Notes under the pieces: model-generated
Databases searched by the model: none
What the model saw: the letters and a program-made list of their open reading frames with translations, nothing else
Told to the model about the DNA's origin: nothing
Origin: DATAQC01 sp046263055
Lineage (GTDB): Bacteria > Actinomycetota > Acidimicrobiia > Acidimicrobiales > AC-14
Assembly (NCBI GenBank): GCA_046263055.1
Contig: JBHELO010000083.1
Location: 1-21,308 of the forward strand
Reading direction: 5' to 3'
Length of the DNA: 21,308 nt
In this document: positions 1-6,615 of the stretch, one piece after another
How the letters are laid out: each line of letters opens with the position of its first letter
Numbering within the stretch: the first letter of the stretch is position 1
Translations under genes and position numbers: made by a program

Positions 1-337
1 CGTTGCCGACGTCGCAGGGCAGCGAGGTGGTCGGGTAGTGCCCGGCCCCGGCCCGCAGCGCGCTGGGGCTGACGCCTTCCACCACCACCACGTCCACGCC
101 GATGCTCGGGATCTTGATGCGGGTCAGCGAGTCACCGGTGCCCACCTTGCGGTCCCGGTAGGCCTGCTGGAGCTGGGGGCTGGCCAACTGCTTGGTGAGG
201 CGGTCCTGGACCTTGCCCTGCCAGAGGTTGGTGGCGAACGGGTAGCCCACCAGGGCGACGCCGCCGAGGAGGAGGACCACCGACAGGCCGGACAGGAGGT
301 GGCGGATCCACGGCTTGGAACGGAGAAGCTCGATCAC
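1..337 (-). CDS. Class E-type sortase, N-terminal part (cut by window edge)
   Basis: Reading the minus strand from a GTG at 337 gives a 112-residue open N-terminus that continues past base 1. It begins MIELLRSKPWIRHLL and has one membrane segment (about residues 13-35), a type II anchor usual for sortases. The beta-barrel start LTRIKIPSIGVDVVVVEG and then LRAGAGHYPTTSLPCDVGN match the opening of actinobacterial class D/E sortases, transpeptidases that join sorted proteins to the cell wall outside the membrane. The catalytic His, Cys and Arg would lie beyond the window, so activity cannot be judged. An AGAGGA ribosome site lies about 9 nt before the GTG. The adjacent upstream gene on the same strand ends in a LAKTG sorting signal, the LAxTG pentapeptide type known for class E sortases, so the two probably form an enzyme-substrate pair. 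Confidence 0.85.
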   Translation of the reverse strand, partial: MIELLRSKPWIRHLLSGLSVVLLLGGVALVGYPFATNLWQGKVQDRLTKQLASPQLQQAYRDRKVGTGDSLTRIKIPSIGVDVVVVEGVSPSALRAGAGHYPTTSLPCDVGN

Positions 338-390
338 AGCGTGCGGTCCTCTGTGGGCTCAGGCGGGGTGGGCCGCGGCGGCGAGGAGGC

Positions 391-407
391 AGGGCCTCGA
401 AGGCCCT
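391..407 (-). terminator. Hairpin between the LAKTG protein gene and the sortase gene
   Basis: AGGGCC-TCGAA-GGCCCT forms a perfect 6-bp stem in the 141-bp gap 338-478. It has no T-run, so it could be a weak terminator, an attenuator or an mRNA stability element that lowers sortase expression relative to its substrate. The rest of the gap shows nothing recognisable. Confidence 0.35.
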
Positions 408-478
408 CCGAGGGTACCGGACGGGACCGGCGGCCACGCATCGTGGTCACCGGCGGCGGGCCCGATCCCGACGGGCGG

Positions 479-1714
479 TCAGCGTCGGCCGCGGGCCAGC
501 CGGCGGGTGGTGTAGGCCAGCACGACCAGGACCATGCCCAGGGGCAGGAACGGGGCCTCGGCACCGGTCTTGGCCAGCTCGGGGGCCACCGGCGAGGCCG
601 GTGCGGCGGCCTGGGCGGTGATGACCGCCTTGGCCCCACCCACCGCCGACTCGGCGTGGGCCAGCTCGAGGACGATCCCCCCGCCGACGCCCTTCAGCAG
701 CTGGAGGCTGACGCCGTCGGCCACCGCCCCGACTGTGCCGTCGGGGTTCTTGATCGTCCGCCCGGCACCCACCGAGATGGTGGACTCCAAGACGGTGCCG
801 GCGAAGAGGGTGATGGGTGCCCCCAGGGCGACGGGCACGGTCGTGCCCAGCACCTTGAGGGTGAGCAGCGACGGGTCGAACGACGAGGCGCTGACGCCGG
901 TGGTGCGGTCGAAGGTGGACGTGGCCGCCGCCGAGCCCAAGACGATGGAGAGGAGCGGGCCACCGGTCACGGTGAGACCGGGCAGCACGTCCACCTCGCC
1001 GCCCTTGGCGGTGGCCAGGGCGGTGACCTTGCCGGCGCTGGTGGTGACCCCCGAGGTCGACGACCCCACCGTGAGGGTGACGAGGTTGGTCACCTTCTGC
1101 AGGGCGGCCACCAGGCTGCTGACCGGGCTGGAGAGGTTGAGCCCCAGGCTGCCGAGCAGGGGGTCGAGCAGGCCGCCGAGCAGGGGCTGAAGCGTGCCGG
1201 TCACCGACCCGATGACCTGGTCGAGCATGGGGACGAGGGCGTCGGTGATGGGCTTGAGAAGCTGGAGGACGAGGTTGAGGAGGCCGAGCTCGATGTGGAG
1301 CACGTCGGTGGCGCTGGACGCGGTGGGCGCCCCGCCAGTGGTGGCGGCCACCGATGTGGAGCAGGCGGCGTCCACGGTGAGGATCCCGGCCAGGGGGATG
1401 TTGAGGCCGCAGGCCTTGGGAGGGGCCTGGCTGGCATTGGGTCCGGTGGCGTCGGCGGTGCTGGCGGTGGCGGCGATGAGGGCCAGGCCGGCACCGTCGG
1501 CGTGGGCCTTGGGCGACGAGTTGGCCAGGGCGGTGGTGCCGCCGGCGGTGACGTTGAGGCCGAGCACGCTCAGGTTCAGGGCGCGCCCCGCGGCCGTACC
1601 TGCGAACGCCTCGGCGCTGTTGGCCGATGCCGCCCCCGGGGCCGCCGACGCCAGGACCGCGCCGAGGATGGCGCCCGACAGTGCGAGCGCACCCAGTCGC
1701 CGCAAGTTCTTCAC
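479..1714 (-). CDS. Secreted, cell wall-anchored protein with LAKTG sortase signal
   Basis: This is a 411-residue exported protein. I chose the GTG at 1714 because it has AGGGGG just upstream and places a Sec signal peptide (VKNLRRLGALALSGAILGAV, cleavage near ASA at about residue 30) at the true N-terminus; an in-frame start at 1780 would add an unlikely basic 22-residue stretch. The mature part is rich in Ala, Gly, Leu, Val, Ser and Thr, with beta-strand-like stretches and two Cys about 18 residues apart that could form a disulfide. Residues 380-411 are a full sorting signal: LAKTG, then a hydrophobic segment, then the basic tail RRLARGRR. LAxTG is the class E sortase motif and the neighbouring gene is such a sortase. 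I do not recognise the central domain. It may be a surface adhesin or structural protein used with the Tad pilus encoded just upstream, but that role is inferred from position only. Confidence 0.85.
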   Translation of the reverse strand: MKNLRRLGALALSGAILGAVLASAAPGAASANSAEAFAGTAAGRALNLSVLGLNVTAGGTTALANSSPKAHADGAGLALIAATASTADATGPNASQAPPKACGLNIPLAGILTVDAACSTSVAATTGGAPTASSATDVLHIELGLLNLVLQLLKPITDALVPMLDQVIGSVTGTLQPLLGGLLDPLLGSLGLNLSSPVSSLVAALQKVTNLVTLTVGSSTSGVTTSAGKVTALATAKGGEVDVLPGLTVTGGPLLSIVLGSAAATSTFDRTTGVSASSFDPSLLTLKVLGTTVPVALGAPITLFAGTVLESTISVGAGRTIKNPDGTVGAVADGVSLQLLKGVGGGIVLELAHAESAVGGAKAVITAQAAAPASPVAPELAKTGAEAPFLPLGMVLVVLAYTTRRLARGRR

Positions 1715-1841
1715 TCGTCCCCCTCTGTCTGCCCCAGAACGCTGATGGTGCCGACGACGCGAAACGACGTCGCCTGCCATCCACAGATGGCGCCAGTGTG
1801 TACCACGTCACAAGGGAGTTTCGCCGCAATGGGTGGTGGTT

Positions 1842-1874
1842 CCTGCCGGGGCGGCTGGGGGCCACCCCGGCAGG
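1842..1874 (-). terminator. Strong stem-loop after tadE (end of the Tad operon)
   Basis: CCTGCCGGGG at 1842-1851 and CCCCGGCAGG at 1865-1874 are a perfect 10-bp inverted repeat with a 13-nt loop, starting 4 bases beyond the tadE stop codon. There is no U-tract, which is common for actinobacterial terminators. The remaining gap to 1714 should hold the promoter of the LAKTG gene, but I see no convincing -35/-10 pair. Confidence 0.6.
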
Positions 1875-1878
1875 CTCC

Positions 1879-2262
1879 TCAGTGCTCCACCCGCATGGTG
1901 GCGGTGGCCTCCATGGTGACGTCACCGACCGCCGCCCCGACGAGGGGCACCCGGGTGGGGGAGCGGTAGCGGACATCGACGCGGACCCGGGTGCCGGCCC
2001 CGCCCCGGCCGCTGACGTCCACCTGGAGGCGGTCGGCCTCCAGGCCGGAGCCGGCCAGGGCGGCCTGGCGAGGGGCTCCGGAGGCGGCGTTGACCGCCGC
2101 CTCCCGGGCCGCCTCGCGGGCGGCGTGGACCACCAGCACCTGGTCCCGGGCCAGCAGCCCGACCTGGACCACGGCCAACATGACCATGGCCACCAGGGGG
2201 AGGACGAGGGCCAGCTCGACCGCCGCCTGCCCCCGGTGGCCCCGCCCGCGAGCTGGCGTCAC
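1879..2262 (-). CDS. tadE: TadE-like pseudopilin
   Basis: This 127-residue protein begins with a short basic leader (MTPARGRGHRG) followed by QAAVELALVLPLVAMVMLAVVQVGLLA. That is the TadE signature: a prepilin-type cleavage after Gly, Glu at +5 and one N-terminal membrane helix. The rest is a small periplasm-facing domain ending in TMEATATMRVEH. TadE pseudopilins are minor components that help assemble Flp pili. The GTG start at 2262 overlaps the stop of the pilin gene by four bases (GTGA), so translation is probably coupled. A strong hairpin follows, marking the end of the Tad transcription unit. The partner TadF/TadG is not in the window. Confidence 0.85.
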   Translation of the reverse strand: MTPARGRGHRGQAAVELALVLPLVAMVMLAVVQVGLLARDQVLVVHAAREAAREAAVNAASGAPRQAALAGSGLEADRLQVDVSGRGGAGTRVRVDVRYRSPTRVPLVGAAVGDVTMEATATMRVEH

Positions 2263-2510
2263 TTCACCTTGCCGGTGATGGCGTTGAGGACGGCGTCGAA
2301 CAGCTTGCCGATCAGGTCGGACTTGGTGGCCCAGGCCACGATGAGCAGGGCGATGGCGGCCGCCCCCAAAAGGACCAGGGCGTACTCGGCCGAGGTCTGG
2401 CCCCGCTCGTCGGGCCGGATGCGCCCGGTGGTGGGGTCGGTGAAGGCGCCCAGGCGGCGGTCGGCCAAGGCCAGGACGGCGGTGTGCAGTTGGACGTAGA
2501 CGGCGAGCAT
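2259..2510 (-). CDS. flp: Flp-type prepilin (DUF4244-like)
   Basis: This 83-residue protein would form the pilus shaft. After a longer than usual leader of about 36 residues it reads ERG-QTSAEYALVLLGAAAIALLIVAWA. This is the Flp processing site: Gly at -1, Glu at +5 and Tyr at +6, followed by the hydrophobic helix. The actinobacterial TAEYA/DUF4244 proteins share this layout. The ATG start at 2510 has AGAGGAG five bases upstream, the clearest ribosome site in the locus, which fits a structural subunit needed in high amounts. The gap to tadC is 51 bp and the gene overlaps tadE by 4 bp. The extended leader (AVYVQLHTAVLALADRRLG) is unusual for Flp and may hold an extra regulatory or targeting segment. 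The prepilin peptidase must lie elsewhere. Confidence 0.85.
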   Translation of the reverse strand: MLAVYVQLHTAVLALADRRLGAFTDPTTGRIRPDERGQTSAEYALVLLGAAAIALLIVAWATKSDLIGKLFDAVLNAITGKVK

Positions 2511-2561
2511 GTCGCTCCTCTGGAGCTCGGTGTCGTTCGGCGGGGAAGCCGGAGGGGGAGG

Positions 2562-3389
2562 TCAGATGCGCAGCGACCGGACGGCGCTGGCGACGAGGGG
2601 GCCCACGGTGAGAAGCCCGAAGGCGGGCAGCGTGCAGGCCACGAGCGGGAAGAGCAGCTTCACGGGCACCTTGCGGGCCGCCTCCTCGGCCCGCCGCCGC
2701 CGGTCCCGGCGGACCTCGTCGGCCAGGCGCTCGAGACCGGCCACCAGCGGGGCGCCGTAGCGCTCGGAGGCCACGAGGGCGCCCACCAGGGGCCGGACCG
2801 CCTCGCCGGCCCGCGTCGGGAGGTCGTCGAGGGCGTCGGCCAGGCGGCGGCCGAGGGCCACCTCGTCCACCACCCGGGCCAGTTCGGCGGCCAGGGGGCC
2901 GGCGCCCCGGCGGGCCACCTGCGCGACCGCCAGCTGGACGGTGAGGCCGGCGCCCACGGCCAGGGTGAGGAGATCGACGACGTCGGGCAGGTCGGCGGCC
3001 AGGGCGGCAAGCCGGCGGCGCTCACCCCGCCCCGCCCGTACCCCGGGCAGGGCCCACGCCACCACCCCGGCCAGCGGTGCGGCGAGGGGCATGACCGGCA
3101 GTGCGGCCACGGCGGCGATGGTGGCCAGCCCCAGGCGGCGGGCGGTGGGTGGCGACGCCGGGCGGCGGGCCCGGCGCAACATCGCCGCCCCTAGGCGCTC
3201 GGCCAGGACGGCCGGCCACCGGGCGGCGACGGCGCCGCCGCCGGCGGGGACAGCGGGCCGGCCACCGGAGCGGGGTGACGGCGGGCCGGCCAGGGCCCGG
3301 ACCCGGGCGGGCGCCGGCCGCAGACGGACGGCGACGGCCACGACCACCGCCGCCCACGCCAGGGGCAGGGCGGGGACCAGCATGCTCAC
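2562..3389 (-). CDS. tadC: TadC-like pilus assembly membrane platform protein
   Basis: The predicted 275-residue integral membrane protein belongs to the GspF/T2SSF family; TadB and TadC form the inner-membrane platform driven by the TadA motor. It has an N-terminal helix (MLVPALPLAWAAVVVAVAV), a central helix pair (LATIAAVAALPVMPLAAPLAGVV), the cytoplasmic T2SSF helical domain (LPDVVDLLTLAVGAGLTVQLAVAQV, then ALDDLP and YGAPLVAGLERLADEVRRDRR) and a C-terminal helix (LLFPLVACTLPAFGLLTVGPLV). I chose the GTG at 3389 because it overlaps the tadB stop in a GTGA, as at the other junctions of this operon; an ATG two codons later (3383) is the alternative and leaves the protein almost unchanged. 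No strong ribosome site is visible, so coupling to tadB is likely. Confidence 0.87.
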   Translation of the reverse strand: MSMLVPALPLAWAAVVVAVAVRLRPAPARVRALAGPPSPRSGGRPAVPAGGGAVAARWPAVLAERLGAAMLRRARRPASPPTARRLGLATIAAVAALPVMPLAAPLAGVVAWALPGVRAGRGERRRLAALAADLPDVVDLLTLAVGAGLTVQLAVAQVARRGAGPLAAELARVVDEVALGRRLADALDDLPTRAGEAVRPLVGALVASERYGAPLVAGLERLADEVRRDRRRRAEEAARKVPVKLLFPLVACTLPAFGLLTVGPLVASAVRSLRI

Positions 3390-4315
3390 GCCGTCACCCG
3401 GGACAAGCGGTTCATCCACACCCAGCCCAGCCCGTCGAGGGCGCCGCCGGCGGTGAGGAGCACGAACCCCCCGCCGGTGTGGAAGAGGAAGGTGGCGGTG
3501 CGGGGGTCGGTGGCGGCCGCGAACGCGCCGAACCCGAGCGGCGCCAGGCTGATGACGACGGCCGAGATCCGGGCCTGGGAGGACAGGGCCCGGACCTCGG
3601 CGAGCACGCCCAGGCGGTCGCGCAGGGTGGCGGCCACCCCGTCGACGGCCCGGGCCTGGGCCCCGCCCGTCTCCGCCCCCAGGCAGAGGGCGGCCACCGC
3701 CAGGCGGACGCCCGGCAACGGGCGCCGGTCGGCCAACCCTTCCAGGGCGCGAACCAGCGGTGCCCCCCGGCGGGCCTGGGTGGCCACTCGGGAGAGCTCG
3801 GCGCCCAGGGGGCCGGGGGTGCGTTCGGCCGCCTCCTCCACCGCCTGGCGCAGCGACGCCCCCGACCGCAGGGCCCGGGCCACTGCCTCGAGGGCCGCCG
3901 GGAGCCCGGCCTCCACCCGGGCGTCGCCCCGGCCCCGGCGGCTCCGGACGAACAGCCACGGACCGACGGCCGCCGCGCCGCCGCCCGCCGCCGCCACCGC
4001 CGGCCCGGCGGCCAGGGCGGTCACCCCGGCCACGACTGGCACGAACGCGCACCAGGCGGTGAAGGCCACGTCGGGCGCCAGGTCCAGGCCGGCGGCGGCC
4101 AGCGCCGGCGCCACCCGGTTCGGGGCGGAGAGCACGGGCGCCCTTCGGGCCGGCCCGCGGTGGCCGGCAGGCCCGCCGGCGGGGCCAGCACCGCCTTCCT
4201 GGCCACCGGCCGCCAGCCGGCGGACCACCGCCCCCCGCCGCCCGACGGCCAGCGCCTCCCGCAGGGCCACGGCGAGGGAGGCCACCAGCAGCGCGCAGAC
4301 CAGGGCGGGGATCAC
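3386..4315 (-). CDS. tadB: TadB-like pilus assembly membrane platform protein
   Basis: This 309-residue protein is the second GspF-family platform component, paired with the following TadC. It starts with a membrane helix (IPALVCALLVASLAVAL), then a Gly/Ala/Pro-rich linker, a helix pair around residues 85-120, the T2SSF domain (LPAALEAVARALRSGASLRQAVEEAA ... LGAELSRVATQARRGAPLVRALEGLADR ... AALCLGAETGGAQARAVDGVAATLRDR) and C-terminal membrane helices (ISAVVISLAPLGFGAFA, FVLLTAGGALDGLGWVWM). The GTG start at 4315 overlaps the tadA stop and its own stop overlaps the tadC start, both as GTGA. The low-complexity linker (about residues 35-60) is rich in Gly and Pro and is probably unstructured. 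Confidence 0.87.
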   Translation of the reverse strand: MIPALVCALLVASLAVALREALAVGRRGAVVRRLAAGGQEGGAGPAGGPAGHRGPARRAPVLSAPNRVAPALAAAGLDLAPDVAFTAWCAFVPVVAGVTALAAGPAVAAAGGGAAAVGPWLFVRSRRGRGDARVEAGLPAALEAVARALRSGASLRQAVEEAAERTPGPLGAELSRVATQARRGAPLVRALEGLADRRPLPGVRLAVAALCLGAETGGAQARAVDGVAATLRDRLGVLAEVRALSSQARISAVVISLAPLGFGAFAAATDPRTATFLFHTGGGFVLLTAGGALDGLGWVWMNRLSRVTA

Positions 4316-5589
4316 GGCCGCACCGGGCCCCGCCGGCGGGGGGCGTCGAGCCACGCAGGATCGGCGGCGGGGGCCCCTGCCACCCGCCCCGGGCGGCCGG
4401 GCAGCGCCACCACGCCGTTGACGTCGGCCACCAGCCGGGTGCGGCCGCGGCCCGTCCCGCCCTCCACGATCTCCGCGACCTCGGTGATGCAACGGGCGCC
4501 ACTGGGGGCCCGGGCCACCTGGACGACGAGGTCGAGCGCCGACTCGAGCTGGGTGCGGATGGCGTCGAGGGGGAGGTCGACGTCGCCCATCAGGACCATG
4601 GTCTCCAGCCGGCGCAGGGCGTCGGCCGGGCTGTTGGCGTGGCAGGTGGACAGCGACCCCTCGTGGCCGGTGTTCATGGCCTGGAGCATGTCGAGGGCTT
4701 CCGGCCCCCTGACCTCGCCCACCAGGATGCGGTCGGGGCGCATGCGCAGGGCGTTGCGCACCAGGTCGCGCACCCGCACCGCGCCCGCCCCCTCGGCGTT
4801 GGCCGGCCGGGCCTCCAGGCGCACGACGTGCTCGCCGGGCAGGCGGAGCTCGGCGGCGTCCTCCACCGTGACCACCCGCTCCCCGGCCGGGATGTGGCCG
4901 CCCAGGGCGTTGAGCAGCGTGGTCTTGCCGGCTCCGGTGCCGCCCGACACCAGCAGGTTCAACCGCGCCGTCACCGCCCACGCCAGCAGGGCGCAGGTAC
5001 CGGGCCCGCCAAAGGCGTCCAGGCCGACGGGGCGGGTGCCGAAGCGGCGGATGGTGAGGCACGGGCCGTCCACCGCCAGCGGCGGGACCACGGCGTTGAC
5101 GCGCGAGCCGTCGGGGAGGCGGGCGTCCACCAGGGGCGAGGACCGGTCCACCCGCAGCCCGAGCGGGCCCACGACCTTCTCGATGAGGTGGTCGATGGCG
5201 CCCGCGTCGAGGGCCAGGGGCACCCGTTCCAGGCGGCCGGCCCGCTCCACCCACACCCGGCCCGGCCCGTTGATCATCACCTCGGTGACGGCCGGGTCGG
5301 CCAGGAGGGGCTCGAGCGGCCCCAGCCCCTGCACCTCGGCCAGCACCTCCTCCACCACCCGGGCCCGGGAGGCGGCTCCCAGGAGCGGCGCCTCCTCGCC
5401 CACCAGTGCCGCCACCCGGTCGGGCAGGACGGCGCCCGAGCCCTCGGCCAGCAGCCGGGCGTGCACGCGGGCCCGGGCCCGGGCCGGGCTCAGGGCGTCA
5501 CCCTGGCTGGCCGCCGCCGGCCGCGGAGCCGGACGGGGGCCCGCGCCGATGCCGACGGGAGTGCCGAGTGCCGGTGCGGGCACGGTCAC
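4312..5589 (-). CDS. tadA: TadA/CpaF pilus assembly ATPase
   Basis: This 425-residue protein is the type II/IV secretion-family ATPase that powers Flp pilus assembly from the cytoplasmic face. Visible motifs are the N-terminal domain with VTEVMINGPGRVWVERAGRL (about 101-120), Walker A GGTGAGKTT (216-224), the Asp box VTVEDAAEL (240-248), Walker B RILVGEVRGPE (287-297) and the His box STCHANS (314-320). All are intact, and the length is usual for CpaF. The first 30 residues are a Pro/Ala-rich extension. The last 40 residues (from about DVNGVVALPGRPGR) are low in recognisable structure. The GTG start at 5589 overlaps the upstream CpaE-like stop (GTGA) and the stop overlaps tadB in the same way, giving a tightly coupled operon. 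Confidence 0.95.
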   Translation of the reverse strand: MTVPAPALGTPVGIGAGPRPAPRPAAASQGDALSPARARARVHARLLAEGSGAVLPDRVAALVGEEAPLLGAASRARVVEEVLAEVQGLGPLEPLLADPAVTEVMINGPGRVWVERAGRLERVPLALDAGAIDHLIEKVVGPLGLRVDRSSPLVDARLPDGSRVNAVVPPLAVDGPCLTIRRFGTRPVGLDAFGGPGTCALLAWAVTARLNLLVSGGTGAGKTTLLNALGGHIPAGERVVTVEDAAELRLPGEHVVRLEARPANAEGAGAVRVRDLVRNALRMRPDRILVGEVRGPEALDMLQAMNTGHEGSLSTCHANSPADALRRLETMVLMGDVDLPLDAIRTQLESALDLVVQVARAPSGARCITEVAEIVEGGTGRGRTRLVADVNGVVALPGRPGRVAGAPAADPAWLDAPRRRGPVRP

Positions 5590-6284
5590 GCCGCCTGGCG
5601 CAGCGAGCGCTCGAGGGCCCGGGGCACCCGGGTGCAGAGCAGGCCGGCGTCCACTGCCCGGGCCACGGCGGGGTCGTAGCCCACTTCGGCCCGCACCGGC
5701 ACGCCCAGGACCCCCTCCACGTCGCGCCGGCCCAGTGACCGCCCTTCCTCACCCACCAGCACCACACCGCTGGGGCGGATGGGGGCGGCGAGGGCCCGGC
5801 GCAGCGCCAGGTAGCAGGGGCGGAGCACCAGCAGCGACACTCCCGCCCCGGCCGCCACGGCCAGGGCGGCGCCGCCGTCGGCCCGCCCACAGTCGGCCAC
5901 CACCGCCCGCCGGTCGGCCCCGAGGGTGACGGCCAGCGCCTCGCCCCGCCGGGCGGTGGCCCCCGGGTTGGCCGGAGGCCCGGCCGGGAACCCATTGGCG
6001 CCGGCGCCCGAGCGGCTGGCCGCTCCCAGGGCCAGCAGGCGCAGGCAGGGGGAGGCGTCCACCTCCAGGCGGGCCAGGGCGTCGTCGGGGACCTCGGAGC
6101 CGGCGGCCAGCCAGTCGGACAGACCGGGCCCCGCCGGCTCGGGCACCCCCAGGGCGGCGGGAACGTCGCCCGCCAGGTCGACGAGGAGGGCCGAACCCTC
6201 GGACGCGGCCAGGACCAGGGCCAGGGCGGCGGATACGACGGTGGTACCGCAGCCACCCTTGGGCGACCAGCAGGCGATCAGCAC
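5586..6284 (-). CDS. CpaE/TadZ-like MinD-family ATPase
   Basis: This 232-residue P-loop protein opens LIACWSPKGGCGTTVVSAALA, a deviant Walker A (KGGxGTT, residues 9-15) of the MinD/ParA family, with LLVDLAGDVPAALG as the following switch segment. CpaE/TadZ proteins place the Tad machinery at a site in the cell and commonly precede tadA. The signature is slightly relaxed (LVDLAGD rather than the usual LVDLDxQxG), and there is no N-terminal receiver-like domain as in full CpaE; in this respect it resembles short actinobacterial forms described near Tad loci as septum site-determining-like proteins. The GTG start at 6284 has GGGGAGGGG six bases upstream. It is the first gene of the tad operon and its stop overlaps tadA. 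Confidence 0.82.
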   Translation of the reverse strand: MLIACWSPKGGCGTTVVSAALALVLAASEGSALLVDLAGDVPAALGVPEPAGPGLSDWLAAGSEVPDDALARLEVDASPCLRLLALGAASRSGAGANGFPAGPPANPGATARRGEALAVTLGADRRAVVADCGRADGGAALAVAAGAGVSLLVLRPCYLALRRALAAPIRPSGVVLVGEEGRSLGRRDVEGVLGVPVRAEVGYDPAVARAVDAGLLCTRVPRALERSLRQAA

Positions 6285-6336
6285 AGGGACCCCTCCCCGG
6301 GGCGCGCGACATCAGGCCGAGGGGGAAGGGACGGCG

Positions 6337-6354
6337 GTCACCGTAGAGGGTGAC
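6337..6354. promoter_or_regulatory. Perfect dyad (possible operator) over the tad -10 box
   Basis: GTCACC-GTAGAG-GGTGAC is a perfect 6-bp inverted repeat with a 6-bp spacer. It covers the proposed -10 box of the tad operon, the placement expected for a repressor site. No regulator in the window can be linked to it with confidence. Confidence 0.45.
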
Positions 6355-6368
6355 GAGGGCGGGCGCAA
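6340..6368 (-). promoter_or_regulatory. Candidate promoter of the tad operon
   Basis: On the minus strand TTGCGC (6368-6363) and TACGGT (6345-6340) are separated by 17 bp, about 55 bp upstream of the GTG of the CpaE-like gene. This would give a leader of roughly 50 nt. The -10 lies inside a perfect dyad, listed separately. Confidence 0.45.
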
Positions 6369-6438
6369 GACCCGGGAGCCCGGAACGGGGCCGACCGGGC
6401 CGTAGCGACCAGGGAGCCGGCGCAGGGCGAGCCGGCGA

Positions 6439-6454
6439 CCGGGCGCCGGCCCGG
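6439..6454 (-). terminator. GC-rich hairpin after the microprotein gene
   Basis: CCGGGC-GCCG-GCCCGG makes a perfect 6-bp stem with a 4-nt loop, about 18 bases past the stop of the 24-codon gene. It could separate that gene from the tad operon. There is no U-tract. Confidence 0.35.
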
Positions 6455-6471
6455 AGGCCGTCGAGGCGCGC

Positions 6472-6546
6472 CTAGGCGGCGCGGACCTTCTTGGCGGCCA
6501 CTACGCCGAGGGCGACCAGCACGGCGACAATCACGAGCTTCTTCAT
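6472..6546 (-). CDS. 24-residue membrane microprotein
   Basis: An ATG at 6546 opens a 24-codon frame ending in TAG. The product starts MKKLVIVAVLVALGVVAAKK and then has VRAA. Two basic residues, a 16-residue hydrophobic helix and a basic tail form a one-pass small membrane protein of N-in orientation. A weak GGGTGA lies a few bases before the ATG. The pattern recalls the small actinobacterial DLW-39 proteins, which also start MKKL and follow with a short hydrophobic helix, but it lacks their C-terminal DLW part, so I do not assign it to that family. It sits between the tad operon and the selC tRNA on the same strand. Its function is unknown; expression evidence would be needed because chance frames of this length exist, although the amino acid pattern is not what random GC-rich sequence gives. 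Confidence 0.55.
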   Translation of the reverse strand: MKKLVIVAVLVALGVVAAKKVRAA

Positions 6547-6615
6547 CCCGTCACCCTACCCCCGGGGGCCGGAGGAGGGAAGAGCCGGTGTCGGGCGCCG
6601 CCCTCCCCGGGCGGG

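Noticed and set aside
38..1969. A 643-residue open frame on the plus strand across the sortase substrate region
   Set aside because: It runs opposite to the LAKTG-signal gene, has GDG/HRA low-complexity composition of GC-rich antisense frames and no domain.
3101..5929. A 942-residue plus-strand frame across tadA, tadB and tadC
   Set aside because: It is antisense to well-supported Tad genes; the Arg/Pro/Gly-rich composition is typical of spurious frames in 75% GC DNA.
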